Assembly (NCBI GenBank): GCA_039822105.1
Contig: JBCBMW010000003.1
Span: 1-64,000, forward strand
Length of the DNA stretch: 64,000 nucleotides
Direction of reading: 5' to 3'
DNA from: Parvularcula sp039822105
GTDB lineage: Bacteria; Pseudomonadota; Alphaproteobacteria; Caulobacterales; Parvularculaceae
Shown one piece after another: positions 24,352 through 33,251 of the stretch (within the stretch, counting starts at the first letter, position 1; every line of letters starts with the position of its first letter). Made by a program: the position numbers and the translations under genes. The notes beneath the pieces are model-generated. The model ran no database searches. It was not told the DNA's origin and was given only the letters and a program-made list of their open reading frames with translations.

Positions 24352-24615
24352 TCAGCCCTTCGGCATCCCCTTCATCGTATCTTTTCCCGCGACCGGCGCA
24401 ACTATTCGGTAACCAAAGGCGCCCCGATCAGCACAATCGAGCGCGGAGCAGGAGAATCCCTGACTTTTTGCGGCATGGGGCAGGTCGATCTTAGCCAGCG
24501 GGTCGTCAGCGAAGACGTCGACGGCTTCCCCCGGTGCGAGCTTTCGCATGACCGCTTCCAGCCGGATCACGGGAATCGGGCAGCGCAGCCCTTTCAAGTC
24601 GACAACCATAACCAT
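24352..24615 (-). CDS. TusA-family sulfur carrier
   Basis: About 87 residues from ATG 24615. It has the SirA/TusA fold signature VDLKGLRCPIPVIRLEAVMR with the active Cys in C-P-I-P, then GEAVDVFADDPLAKIDLPHAA and the final hydrophobic strand. TusA proteins relay sulfur for tRNA thiolation or molybdenum-cofactor enzymes. Neighbouring tusBCDE are not present. It is divergent from the RodZ-like gene, with about 220 bp between starts. Confidence 0.88.
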   Translation of the reverse strand: MVMVVDLKGLRCPIPVIRLEAVMRKLAPGEAVDVFADDPLAKIDLPHAAKSQGFSCSALDCADRGAFGYRIVAPVAGKDTMKGMPKG

Positions 24616-24839
24616 GCGACCCCTTTGACGGAAAAGACGCATCAGGTCAGTGTGGAAAACCCGGGGGAGGGTGCGCCAGTGCGCAACTGCTGGCGTTATC
24701 TTTCCCCAGGACGTTGAGATCGTTGACCTTTGCCTTGGAGATCGGCCACAGCGGCACGTTCTTCGCAAAGAATTGGCAAAGGTCGCCTAGGAGTCTTCTC
24801 CCTGGAGAGGCGGCTTGTTACGGTTTCTCGGAGGTGATG

Positions 24840-25847
24840 ATGGGTCAGGCAGATATGAAGTCCGTCGCTGACATCGTTGCGCTTGATCAGGAGCGCCAAA
24901 AGCGGGCCGAGCCAGCTGATTCGTCGCTGAGCACGGCAGGCGGCATGCTGCGCGCTGCGCGGGAGGCGATGAGCCTTGATATCGCGGCGGTTGCTGAGGG
25001 CACCAACATCAAACCCGAACACCTCGAAGCGATCGAGGCGATGGATATCACCGCGTTGCCGTCCCAGCCTTACACAATGGGTTTTGTCCGCGCCTATGCG
25101 CGCGAGGTGGCTTTGCCCGAGGACGCGCTGATGGAACGCTTCCGCGTGCAGGCCGGTTGGGTTGTTCAAGACCGCGCCACCGGCATCGCCACGGGGCCCG
25201 GCGGTAAGGCACCGCGTGAGGGCAGGGAGCTGAGCGTTCTTCTTCTCTTTGCAGTGATCGGCTTTGCCCTTTGGTGTGCTTGGCGCCTTCTGATCTCCAA
25301 CGCGCCTGTGCCCGAGGGCGACGCGAGCCGCTTCACCTATACCGGCGCTGATCTCGATGATGTGCCTGTTGTGGAGCGGCCAGTCGCGGTCGATGCGCCG
25401 GTTGTCCCGGCGTTGGACGCCGGCGCTGAGGTCTCAGCCGAATCACTCGTGGCCGAACTCGCTCAGCTGAACGCGCCTGCTGCGATCGAGGAGGCGGAGA
25501 GCGCGGAAGCTGCTGCTGAGACCTCAGAGGTCGCCGCGCCAGTTGTCGCACCCGCCGAGCCCGAAGCGGCTGCGGAGGTCGTTCGGCCACGGCTTTTGAC
25601 CCGGGTGGAGCCGGTCTATCCGCCCCAGTGTGAAGGCGACGCCGCACCGGTTGAGACGGTCCTTGTGAGCTACACGATCAACGCTCGAGGCCGCGTCAGC
25701 GCAACGAATGTGGGGCAATCGACCAACGCCTGTTTTAATGGAGCAGCTACCGCAGCGCTCGCCCGCTGGCGCTATGATGCCTCGACAATTCCGGCAGGCG
25801 GCGCGTCCAACCAGACCACGCGGTTCGTGTTCGAGCGTCCCTACTAA
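24840..25847 (+). CDS. RodZ-like helix-turn-helix membrane protein with a TonB C-terminal domain
   Basis: 335 residues from ATG 24840 (ATG 24837 is adjacent; GGAGG at 24830-24834). Three parts: a cytoplasmic RodZ-type HTH (about 34-100: LRAAREAMSLDIAAVAEGTN, HLEAIEAMD, YTMGFVRAYA); one membrane helix (about 132-152, LSVLLLFAVIGFALWCAWRLL); then an Ala/Glu/Pro-rich periplasmic linker and, from about 250, a TonB C-terminal domain (RVEPVYPPQCEGD, VLVSYTINARGRVSATNV, AATAALARWRYD). RodZ normally ends in a different small beta domain. The gene lies right before ispG, the standard place of rodZ, so it is probably the RodZ of this organism with a changed periplasmic end. Confidence 0.85.
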   Translation: MGQADMKSVADIVALDQERQKRAEPADSSLSTAGGMLRAAREAMSLDIAAVAEGTNIKPEHLEAIEAMDITALPSQPYTMGFVRAYAREVALPEDALMERFRVQAGWVVQDRATGIATGPGGKAPREGRELSVLLLFAVIGFALWCAWRLLISNAPVPEGDASRFTYTGADLDDVPVVERPVAVDAPVVPALDAGAEVSAESLVAELAQLNAPAAIEEAESAEAAAETSEVAAPVVAPAEPEAAAEVVRPRLLTRVEPVYPPQCEGDAAPVETVLVSYTINARGRVSATNVGQSTNACFNGAATAALARWRYDASTIPAGGASNQTTRFVFERPY

Positions 25848-25928
25848 ACCTTTTGCGCCTGCACATTCTTTCGTTGAGACCAGAGGCTTGTCGGCTTAAC
25901 TGGGTCTCACGCGGAGCAGGATCATCGC

Positions 25929-27041
25929 ATGAGCATTCGTCCTTGGAGAGACATTGATCGGCGCCAGTCGCGCCAGATCATGGTGGGCAACGTGCCGGTC
26001 GGCGGCGGCGCGCCGATCGCCGTCCAATCCATGACCAACACCGACACAGCGGACGCCAACGCGACGCTGGAACAGATCGAGCGCATCGTCGAAGCCGGCG
26101 CGGATATCGTGCGGGTCTCGTGCCCGACCGAAGACTCCACCGCCGCGATGAAAGAGATCACCAAGTACGCTGGCGTGCCGATCGTCGCCGACATCCACTT
26201 CCATTATAAGCGCGGCATCGAGGCGGCCGAAAACGGCGCCGCCTGTCTCCGGATCAATCCCGGCAATATCGGTAAGCCCGAGCGCGTGAAGGAAGTCGTC
26301 CAGGCCGCCAAAGACTATGGCTGCGCCATGCGCATCGGCGTGAACGGCGGCTCACTCGAGAAGCACCTGTTGGAGCAATACGGCGAGCCGTGCCCCGAGG
26401 CGATGGTCGAGTCGGCGCTGTTCCACGCCAACATCCTCGAGGAGCATGACTTCCAGGAGTACAAGATCTCGGTGAAGGCGTCCGATGTCTTCCTGACGGT
26501 TGCTGCTTACCACGGCCTGGCCGAAGCCACAGAAGCGCCGCTGCACCTCGGCATCACCGAGGCCGGCGGCCTCATGTCCGGCACGATCAAAAGCTCGATT
26601 GGCCTTGGCAACCTACTTTGGGCCGGGATCGGTGACACGATCCGCGTGTCGCTTTCGGCAGAACCGGAAGAAGAGATCCGCGTCGGCTTTGATATCTTGA
26701 AATCGCTGGGCCTGCGCCACCGCGGTGTGAACGTCATCTCGTGTCCGTCCTGTGCACGTCAGGGCTTCGACGTGATCCGGACTGTCGAGAAGCTCGAGAA
26801 GCGCCTTGCCCACATCTCCACACCGATGTCGCTCTCGGTCATCGGCTGCGTCGTCAACGGACCGGGCGAAGCGCGTGAGACGGATATCGGGTTCACTGGC
26901 GGCGGCTCTGAGGCCGGCATGCTCTATCTCGGCGGTGTCCCAGCCCACAAACTCGAGAACGAGAAGATGATCGATCGCCTCGTCGAGCTCTGCGAGGAAA
27001 AAGCGGCAGAAGTGGAAGCGGCTGCTGCAGCTGCTGAGTAA
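25929..27041 (+). CDS. ispG: 4-hydroxy-3-methylbut-2-enyl-diphosphate synthase
   Basis: Iron-sulfur enzyme of the MEP pathway that turns ME-cPP into HMBPP. The 370 residues hold an N-terminal TIM barrel (VQSMTNTDTAD, IVRVSCPTEDST, VADIHFHYKRG, LRINPGNIG) and the cluster-binding part with CPSCARQGFD and SVIGCVVNGPGEA; Cys of these and the following Glu bind the 4Fe-4S cluster. Ala/Glu-rich tail. It follows the RodZ-like gene by 81 bp. One of four isoprenoid genes in the window. Confidence 0.97.
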   Translation: MSIRPWRDIDRRQSRQIMVGNVPVGGGAPIAVQSMTNTDTADANATLEQIERIVEAGADIVRVSCPTEDSTAAMKEITKYAGVPIVADIHFHYKRGIEAAENGAACLRINPGNIGKPERVKEVVQAAKDYGCAMRIGVNGGSLEKHLLEQYGEPCPEAMVESALFHANILEEHDFQEYKISVKASDVFLTVAAYHGLAEATEAPLHLGITEAGGLMSGTIKSSIGLGNLLWAGIGDTIRVSLSAEPEEEIRVGFDILKSLGLRHRGVNVISCPSCARQGFDVIRTVEKLEKRLAHISTPMSLSVIGCVVNGPGEARETDIGFTGGGSEAGMLYLGGVPAHKLENEKMIDRLVELCEEKAAEVEAAAAAAE

Positions 27042-27053
27042 AGGACCAGATCC

Positions 27054-27542
27054 TTGGCAGAGATTCCACTTTGGAAACTTGCACTCGGCCCAGTGGCCGG
27101 TGCATTTATTACTGCTCTGGCAGCCTACTTCATTACGCAGCTTACTTTGCACCGACAGCAGCAGTTGGCACTCAAGCGAGCAACAATAGACTTCCTCGAG
27201 GCAAGGAATCGAGACGACTCTTACCGAAAGCTTCGTGCCCAGCTGATCGATATTGTTTCGAACCGCTCAATTTCCACGGAGCAATGGGCGGATGCTGACA
27301 ATGATACTTCGCCGGAGCGCCACGCAATTCGCGATATTCTCAACGATCACGAGTTAATGGCAGTCGGAATTAGCACCAAGATATTCGATGAAAACACGTG
27401 CAAAGAGTATTTGCGCGCTTGGTTGCTTGAGGACATGAAGGATTTGATGCCGTTTGTTCACGCCTTCCGTAAGCGAACTAATGACAACACCACATATGTT
27501 TACGCTGAAACGCTCGCTAACAAATGGCGCAACAGCAGTTAA
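27054..27542 (+). CDS. Membrane-anchored DUF4760-like protein
   Basis: 162 residues. An N-terminal membrane helix (KLALGPVAGAFITALAAYFI) is followed by a basic/Gln-rich linker and a helical domain with RATIDFLEARN, AIRDILNDHELMAVGI and YLRAWLLEDMKDLMPFVHAFRKR, a pattern I know from DUF4760 proteins of unknown role. TTG 27054 is the start, with AAGGA about 10 bases upstream. Base composition is lower than around it (26 G+C in the 60 bases 27361-27420 against 39 in 26221-26280 of ispG). It sits between ispG and prfA, two genes that are often neighbours, so it looks like a later arrival. Confidence 0.75.
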   Translation: MAEIPLWKLALGPVAGAFITALAAYFITQLTLHRQQQLALKRATIDFLEARNRDDSYRKLRAQLIDIVSNRSISTEQWADADNDTSPERHAIRDILNDHELMAVGISTKIFDENTCKEYLRAWLLEDMKDLMPFVHAFRKRTNDNTTYVYAETLANKWRNSS

Positions 27543-27551
27543 GGCCCGAAT

Positions 27552-28625
27552 TTGATCCCCCAGGAAAAACTCGATGCAGTGATCGGCCGGTTTGAGGCCG
27601 TGGAGGCGGAGATGCAGACCGCATCTGACGCCGACGCTATCGTTCGTCTGTCTAAAGAGCATGCGGAACTGAAGCCCGTTGCCGATGCGGCGCGTGATCT
27701 CACCGCGGCACGCCAGGAGATGGATGAGGCCAAGGAGCTGGCCGAGGGTGATGATGCTGATATGGCCGAGATGGCCAAGGAAGAAATCAGTGAGCTGAAG
27801 ACGCGAATTCCTGAGCTCGAAGAAAACCTCCAGATCATGCTTCTGCCCAAGGACAAGGCCGACAACGCGCCGGTAATCCTTGAGGTGAGGGCAGGGACGG
27901 GCGGTGATGAAGCGGCTCTTTTCGCCGGCGACCTTTTTCGCATGTATCAGCGCTATGCGGCTGACAAAGGCTGGCGCGTTGAAGTGCTGGAGGCCAATGA
28001 CAGCGGGGTCGGCGGCTACAAAGAGGTCCAGGCTTCGATCACCGGCGACAATGTCTTTGGCCGGATGAAGTTTGAAAGCGGGGTTCACCGCGTCCAGCGC
28101 GTGCCGGAGACCGAGACGCAAGGGCGCATCCACACCTCCGCCGCGACCGTCGCGGTTCTTCCTGAACCCGAAGATGTCGATATCGAGATCAAAGAGGGTG
28201 ACCTCAGAATTGATGTCTTTCGCGCCAGCGGCCCCGGCGGTCAGTCCGTGAACACCACCGACTCAGCGGTGCGGATCACCCACCTTCCCACCGGCGTGGT
28301 GGTGAGCCAGCAGGACGAGAAGTCCCAGCATAAGAACCGCGAAAAAGCGATGAAAGTGCTCCGTGCCCGGCTTTATGATGCCGAACGTGCACGGATTGAT
28401 GCGGAACGCTCAGCCGACCGACGCAGCCAGGTGGGTTCGGGCGACCGGTCCGAACGGATCCGCACGTACAACTTTCCGCAAAGCCGTGTCACCGATCACC
28501 GCATCGGCCTCACGTTGCATAAGCTTGATAAGATCATCGCGGGGGAAGCCCTGGATGAGCTGATCGATGCGCTGACCCTCGAGGCCCAAGCCGAACAGCT
28601 TGCGGCGATGAAAGAGGACGCGTGA
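27552..28625 (+). CDS. prfA: Peptide chain release factor 1
   Basis: Reads UAA and UAG stops and frees the peptide. The 357 residues are standard for RF1: coiled-coil N-terminal domain, the P-x-T stop-reading motif as PET in RVPETETQGR, and the catalytic GGQ in ASGPGGQSVNTTDS followed by SQHKNREKAM. The gene uses TTG (27552) as start with only a weak AAGG before it. It overlaps prmC, its own methylase, by 4 bp. Confidence 0.97.
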   Translation: MIPQEKLDAVIGRFEAVEAEMQTASDADAIVRLSKEHAELKPVADAARDLTAARQEMDEAKELAEGDDADMAEMAKEEISELKTRIPELEENLQIMLLPKDKADNAPVILEVRAGTGGDEAALFAGDLFRMYQRYAADKGWRVEVLEANDSGVGGYKEVQASITGDNVFGRMKFESGVHRVQRVPETETQGRIHTSAATVAVLPEPEDVDIEIKEGDLRIDVFRASGPGGQSVNTTDSAVRITHLPTGVVVSQQDEKSQHKNREKAMKVLRARLYDAERARIDAERSADRRSQVGSGDRSERIRTYNFPQSRVTDHRIGLTLHKLDKIIAGEALDELIDALTLEAQAEQLAAMKEDA

Positions 28626-29476
28626 TCACGCCGGCGCTGACGGTGGCCGAAGCCCTCGCTGCCGCACGGACGCGACTTTCCAGCAGCCCAACGGCAGATC
28701 TTGATGCGCGCGTCCTCCTTGAGGCGGTGACCGGCGATGACCGCGCGGTCCTAATCGCAAAGGACAACGAGCCGCTCGGCGACCATGCCGACACCTTTGA
28801 GGCCGCGGTCGCACGGCGAGAGGAGGGCGAGCCGGTCGCCTACATCACTGGGCAACAAGAGTTCTTTGGCCTGACCTTTGCTGTCGGCCCGGAAGTCCTG
28901 ATCCCCCGTCCCGAAAGCGAGATGCTGGTCGAGGCTGCGATTGCCGCAGGGCCAAAACGGATCTTGGACCTCGGCACGGGTTCGGGCTGTCTTCTCATCG
29001 CCTCGCTTCATAGTTTGCCCGAAGCTGAGGGCGCAGGCCTCGATGCTAGCGAAGAGGCAATCGCAACCGCCTACGAAAATGGCGAGGCCCTGCTCGCCGA
29101 TGATCGGGCGCAGTGGTTCCATGCGCGTTTTGACGAGGCGGCCGCTCTGTTTGAAGGCGAGACGTTCGACCTGATCCTCGCGAACCCGCCCTATATCGCG
29201 GAGGGCACGCCGCTTCCCACCAGTGTCGAGAGCTTCGAACCCGCATCTGCTCTTTTCAGTGGCCCCGATGGTCTAGACGCTCACCGCGAGGTGGCCGCCG
29301 TGATCGCCGATCTCCTCACCGACGATGGCCATGCCTATATCGAGATCGGCAGCGATCAGGGACAGGCCGCACTCAGTGTTTACGACAATGCGCTGGCCCC
29401 CAGGCAGGTGACGCTCCACCAAGACGCCGCTGGTCTTGACCGCATGGTTGCGATCACGCCCCGGCAAGGCCTATAG
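28622..29476 (+). CDS. prmC: Release factor glutamine methyltransferase
   Basis: Methylates the Gln of the GGQ motif in release factors. 284 residues: N-terminal helical domain, GEPVAYITGQQEFFG, LIPRPESE, the SAM site ILDLGTGSGCLLIA, and the catalytic LILANPPYI (NPPY). GTG 28622 overlaps the prfA stop (GTGA), the usual prfA-prmC coupling. Confidence 0.97.
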   Translation: MITPALTVAEALAAARTRLSSSPTADLDARVLLEAVTGDDRAVLIAKDNEPLGDHADTFEAAVARREEGEPVAYITGQQEFFGLTFAVGPEVLIPRPESEMLVEAAIAAGPKRILDLGTGSGCLLIASLHSLPEAEGAGLDASEEAIATAYENGEALLADDRAQWFHARFDEAAALFEGETFDLILANPPYIAEGTPLPTSVESFEPASALFSGPDGLDAHREVAAVIADLLTDDGHAYIEIGSDQGQAALSVYDNALAPRQVTLHQDAAGLDRMVAITPRQGL

Positions 29477-29528
29477 GCTCCCATCTTCTTCATCGAAAAA
29501 GAACAACGACGAAAGCCCGAGCTCAGCC

Positions 29529-29879
29529 ATGTCCATCCTTGCGATCCTGATCAGCACTGCCAACGCGCAAGACGCGGCGGCCCCCGCGCCGAACCCGATC
29601 ATGTCATTTGTCCCATTCATCCTCATCATGGTCGTCTTCTACTTCCTGATCATCCGCCCGCAGCAGCAGCAGCGGAAGAAGCACCAGGAGATGGTGGCTG
29701 GCGTCAAACGCGGCGACATCGTGGTCACCTCGGGCGGCCTGGTCGGTAAGGTGACCAAGGCTTCCGATGACGCGGAGATCCAGGTGGAGATCGCCGACGG
29801 TGTGCAGGTCACGGTGATGAAAGGCACGCTGGCTGATGTCCGTGCTAAGACGGAACCGGCTGCGGCCAACAACAACTAA
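29529..29879 (+). CDS. yajC: Preprotein translocase subunit YajC
   Basis: Small inner-membrane partner of SecDF in protein export. About 116 residues from ATG 29529: hydrophobic N terminus, the membrane segment IMSFVPFILIMVVFYFLII followed by RPQQQQRKKHQEM, then VKRGDIVVTSGGLVGKV, all typical. Only 12 bp separate it from secD. Confidence 0.96.
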   Translation: MSILAILISTANAQDAAAPAPNPIMSFVPFILIMVVFYFLIIRPQQQQRKKHQEMVAGVKRGDIVVTSGGLVGKVTKASDDAEIQVEIADGVQVTVMKGTLADVRAKTEPAAANNN

Positions 29880-29891
29880 GGACCTCTCGCC

Positions 29892-31478
29892 TTGCTTCGT
29901 TTCAACCGATGGCAGACGTTTGGCCTGGCGCTTTTGATGGTGCTTGCGGCCTATGTGACTGCGCCGAACTTCTTTCCCAAAGACGACCCGCTTCCTGGAT
30001 TTCCTGGAACGGGCCTGACGCTCGGCCTCGATTTGCAGGGCGGTTCTTATCTTCTTCTGGAGGTCGGGACCGAGACTGTGATCGATCAGCGGATCAACAA
30101 TCTGCGGGCTGATGTTCGGACGGAGTTTCGCCGCTCGCCGCGCCTTCGGTTCACGGGGCTTGAGCGGACGGGTGATGCCATCACCTTGCGGATCCCGGAG
30201 GGTGAGGATTTCGAGACGGCTGAGACGAGGCTCCGTAGGCTGTCGCGGCCGCTGACCGGCGCCCCTGGGCGTGATCTTGCCATCACGTCGGATCCCGAAG
30301 CCCGGCAACTTTCTGTGACGCTGACCCCGGAGGCGCGAGAGAAATACGCGAGCGACGCTGTTGATCAATCGATCACAGCGGTGCGGCGGCGGATCGATAA
30401 CCTCGGTACGGTCGAGCCCTCGATCCAGCGGCAAGGTGATAAGCGCCTGGTGCTCCAGGTGCCTGGCGATGGCGATTCAGAACGCCTCAAGTCGGTGATC
30501 GGACGAACGGGCCAGCTCAGTTTCCACATGGTCGACGACACGGTCGGGCCGCAGGAAATCCAGTCAGGCCGGATACCGCCCCGGCGTCTTGTTTATCCTT
30601 CGAGCGACGGCAGCGGTATTCTCGCGCTTTTTGAAACGCCCGACGTGACCGGCGACATGATCACCGACGCATCGGCCCAGCCCAATCCTGATGGTGGCGG
30701 GTTCCAGGTGAACTTCGCATTCGATAACCGCGGACAACGCCGCTTCGCCGACGTCACGCGCGAGAATATTGGCCGCCGGTTTGCCATCGTTCTTGATGAA
30801 CAGATCATCTCGGCACCGACCATTCAGACGCCAATTCTTGGCGGCAGTGGCCGCATCACCGGCCGGTTCAGCCCCGAAGAAGCGACGGAGCTATCGATCC
30901 TGATCAAATCGGGTGCGCTTCCCGCACCGCTTCAGGTGATTGAGCAACGGACTGTTGGCGCTGACCTTGGTGCCGACTCGGTACGCGCTGGTACCATTGC
31001 GCTCATCATTGGTTTTGCGGCGGTGGTGATCTACATCGCCTTCACCTATGGCCGTTTTGGTCTTTATGCGGATATTGCTCTTTTTGCGAATGTCCTCCTG
31101 ATTGCTGGGGCTCTGTCGCTTCTCGGCGCAACCCTCACCTTGCCCGGGATCGCTGGGATCGTTCTGACCATTGGTATGGCCGTTGATGCCAACGTTCTGA
31201 TTTTTGAGCGGATCCGCGAAGAGGTGGCGTCAGGTAAGCCGTCCGTGGCTGCTGTTGAGGCGGGGTACAAGAATGCCTGGTCGGCGATCCTTGACGCGAA
31301 CCTCACAACATTGATCGCTGCACTGATCATGTTCCAGTTAGGCTCAGGACCAGTGCGCGGTTTTGCCGTCACCCTGGGGATTGGCGTGATCACGTCTGTC
31401 TTTACAGCGTTCGTGATCACCCGCGTCTTTGCCGGCGGATATGTCCTCCGCGCTCGTCCGAAAACGTTGAAGATCTGA
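29892..31478 (+). CDS. secD: Protein translocase subunit SecD
   Basis: RND-type membrane protein that uses the proton gradient to pull exported proteins through SecYEG. 528 residues: TM1, then LTLGLDLQGGSYLLLEV (D1), a periplasmic P1 domain (about 70-330), and five more TM helices including the D4 region GIVLTIGMAVDANVLIFERIREE (GMAVDANVLIFERIRE). Start TTG 29892 with AAGGACC upstream. Precedes secF by 9 bp. Confidence 0.97.
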   Translation: MLRFNRWQTFGLALLMVLAAYVTAPNFFPKDDPLPGFPGTGLTLGLDLQGGSYLLLEVGTETVIDQRINNLRADVRTEFRRSPRLRFTGLERTGDAITLRIPEGEDFETAETRLRRLSRPLTGAPGRDLAITSDPEARQLSVTLTPEAREKYASDAVDQSITAVRRRIDNLGTVEPSIQRQGDKRLVLQVPGDGDSERLKSVIGRTGQLSFHMVDDTVGPQEIQSGRIPPRRLVYPSSDGSGILALFETPDVTGDMITDASAQPNPDGGGFQVNFAFDNRGQRRFADVTRENIGRRFAIVLDEQIISAPTIQTPILGGSGRITGRFSPEEATELSILIKSGALPAPLQVIEQRTVGADLGADSVRAGTIALIIGFAAVVIYIAFTYGRFGLYADIALFANVLLIAGALSLLGATLTLPGIAGIVLTIGMAVDANVLIFERIREEVASGKPSVAAVEAGYKNAWSAILDANLTTLIAALIMFQLGSGPVRGFAVTLGIGVITSVFTAFVITRVFAGGYVLRARPKTLKI

Positions 31479-31487
31479 GGTAGACCC

Positions 31488-32465
31488 ATGGCTTTTCAGC
31501 TTATCCCGTCCGACACCAAGATCGATTTCGTCCAGTTCCGGTTTATCGCGTTGGCGGTCTCGGCACTGCTTTTGATCGGCTCGATCACAGCCTTCTTCAC
31601 CATCGGCCTCAACTTTGGCATCGACTTCCGCGGCGGCGTGACGGTCGAGGTTGGACCGGCTGAGGGCGGCACTTTTGACGACAGCAGCCTGACCGACGCG
31701 CGCCAGGCGGTGGGCGGTTTGGGACTTGGTGATGTCCGGGTGCAGAACATCACCAATCCCGGCGGTGAGCAAGGTATCGTCGCGTTCATCGAGGCGGTCA
31801 CCGACGCAGAAGATGGCGATCTTCGGCAGAACGAAGTCGCGACCCAGGTGCAAGACGCCCTGAAAGTGGCGCTCGGGGATGAGATCAGCATACGTCGGGT
31901 TGACGTTGTTGGTCCCACGGTTTCGGGCGAATTGGTCCAGCGCGGTGTGACGGCTCTGGTCGTCGCGATTGGGCTGATGCTGGCCTATATCTGGTTCCGG
32001 TTTGAGTGGCAGTTCTCGATCGGAGCGATCCTCGCTCTCACCCACGACGTGATCCTCACCATCGGTGTGTTCGCCGTCACGCAGCTCGAGTTCACCCTCG
32101 CGATCATCGCGGCGCTTCTCACCATCATTGGTTACTCGATGAACGACACCGTGGTGATCTATGACCGGATCCGGGAGAACCTGCGGAAGTACAAACAGAT
32201 GCCGCTGAAAGAGGTGATCAATCTGTCGGTGAACCAAACCCTGGGCCGGACGATCATGACCTCGCTGACGACGCTTCTTGCTGTCGTTGCGCTCTTTGTC
32301 TTTGGTGGATCGGTCTTGCGAGGGTTTAGCTTTGCTCTGATCTGGGGCGTGATCGTGGGAACCTATTCGACTGTGTACATTGCTTCGCCGCTTCTCTTGC
32401 AAACCGGCGTTAAGCGAGATTGGTCCGAGGCCGGAACGAAGACGACGTCAACCGCTGCGCCCTGA
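31488..32465 (+). CDS. secF: Protein translocase subunit SecF
   Basis: Partner of SecD. 325 residues with six TM helices; NFGIDFRGGVTVEV after TM1 and IGYSMNDTVVIYDRIREN in the D4 region are family marks. Separate from secD, not fused. Its TGA overlaps the ATG of the next gene by one base (TGATG), so the NDUFAF6-like protein is translationally linked to secF. Confidence 0.97.
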   Translation: MAFQLIPSDTKIDFVQFRFIALAVSALLLIGSITAFFTIGLNFGIDFRGGVTVEVGPAEGGTFDDSSLTDARQAVGGLGLGDVRVQNITNPGGEQGIVAFIEAVTDAEDGDLRQNEVATQVQDALKVALGDEISIRRVDVVGPTVSGELVQRGVTALVVAIGLMLAYIWFRFEWQFSIGAILALTHDVILTIGVFAVTQLEFTLAIIAALLTIIGYSMNDTVVIYDRIRENLRKYKQMPLKEVINLSVNQTLGRTIMTSLTTLLAVVALFVFGGSVLRGFSFALIWGVIVGTYSTVYIASPLLLQTGVKRDWSEAGTKTTSTAAP

Positions 32466-33235
32466 TGACACCGGAGCGTTTTGCGCCCCTCAGCCCTGAT
32501 GATGCTGCCTATCTCTTGGGTGAGGCGGAGCGGTTTGAGCCTGATTGGCTTTTGGTGCTGCCCTATGTGCCCACTGAGGTTCGCGGGGCGTGGCTCGCGC
32601 TTTTGGGGTTTTTCGCAGAAGCGCTGACGATCCCCGATCGGGTCAGCAATCCGATGCTCGGCGCCATTCGTCTCGCCTGGTGGCGGGAGGCGGTGGGGGA
32701 GGTCTACGGCGAAGGCGTGCCCCGAAAGCATCCTGTGGTGCTCGCCCTCACCGCAACTGTGTCCGAGCGACCAGCGATCCGACCCTTCTTAGAAAATGCT
32801 CTGGGTGCGATCGAACCCTTCCTTGAGCCTGGTGACGATACCGATCTTGAAGCAGCGATCAGCCGCCGCGTCTCGCTCTACGGCGCCATCGCTGGCGCCT
32901 TTGGTGTGCTTGACGGCAGCGACAATCCGGGGGGCGAGGCGCTGACCTACCACGCTCTGGCGAAGGTCACGGCGGACCCAAGCGCGGCAGCGACCGCCGA
33001 AGGCCCCGAACCGATGGCCCGCCGGTTCGCTCGGGCGCTTGCTGCCAAGCCCGATCTTGCTTTTTCACTCAACGAACGGATCCTGGCTTTCCGCCGCGAG
33101 AGCGGAAAGGGTCAGCCGCTTGCCGCTTTGCCCTTCGCCTTGGTGCGCTCTCGCAGACGACATGCACAGAGGGCGCTGAACCCGCTCTTACAAAGGCTCC
33201 TGGTCTTCAAAGCTGTGCTGACCGGATCATACTGA
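32465..33235 (+). CDS. Squalene/phytoene synthase-family protein, NDUFAF6-like
   Basis: 256 residues with the all-helical trans-prenyltransferase fold. The block SNPMLGAIRLAWWREAV matches the P-x-x-x-I-R-L-x-W-W-R pattern of the group related to the mitochondrial complex I assembly factor NDUFAF6. The two Asp-rich motifs (DxxxD) that bind magnesium and substrate in true squalene/phytoene synthases are not seen, so it is probably not a synthase. It is coupled to secF by a one-base overlap. No other carotenoid or squalene gene is nearby. Confidence 0.82.
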   Translation: MTPERFAPLSPDDAAYLLGEAERFEPDWLLVLPYVPTEVRGAWLALLGFFAEALTIPDRVSNPMLGAIRLAWWREAVGEVYGEGVPRKHPVVLALTATVSERPAIRPFLENALGAIEPFLEPGDDTDLEAAISRRVSLYGAIAGAFGVLDGSDNPGGEALTYHALAKVTADPSAAATAEGPEPMARRFARALAAKPDLAFSLNERILAFRRESGKGQPLAALPFALVRSRRRHAQRALNPLLQRLLVFKAVLTGSY

Positions 33236-33251
33236 TGAGCGCCCTCGCTTT

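Noticed and set aside
31344..32402. 352-codon minus-strand frame over secF
   Set aside because: Antisense to a certain gene; Asp/His/Arg-rich composition without motifs.
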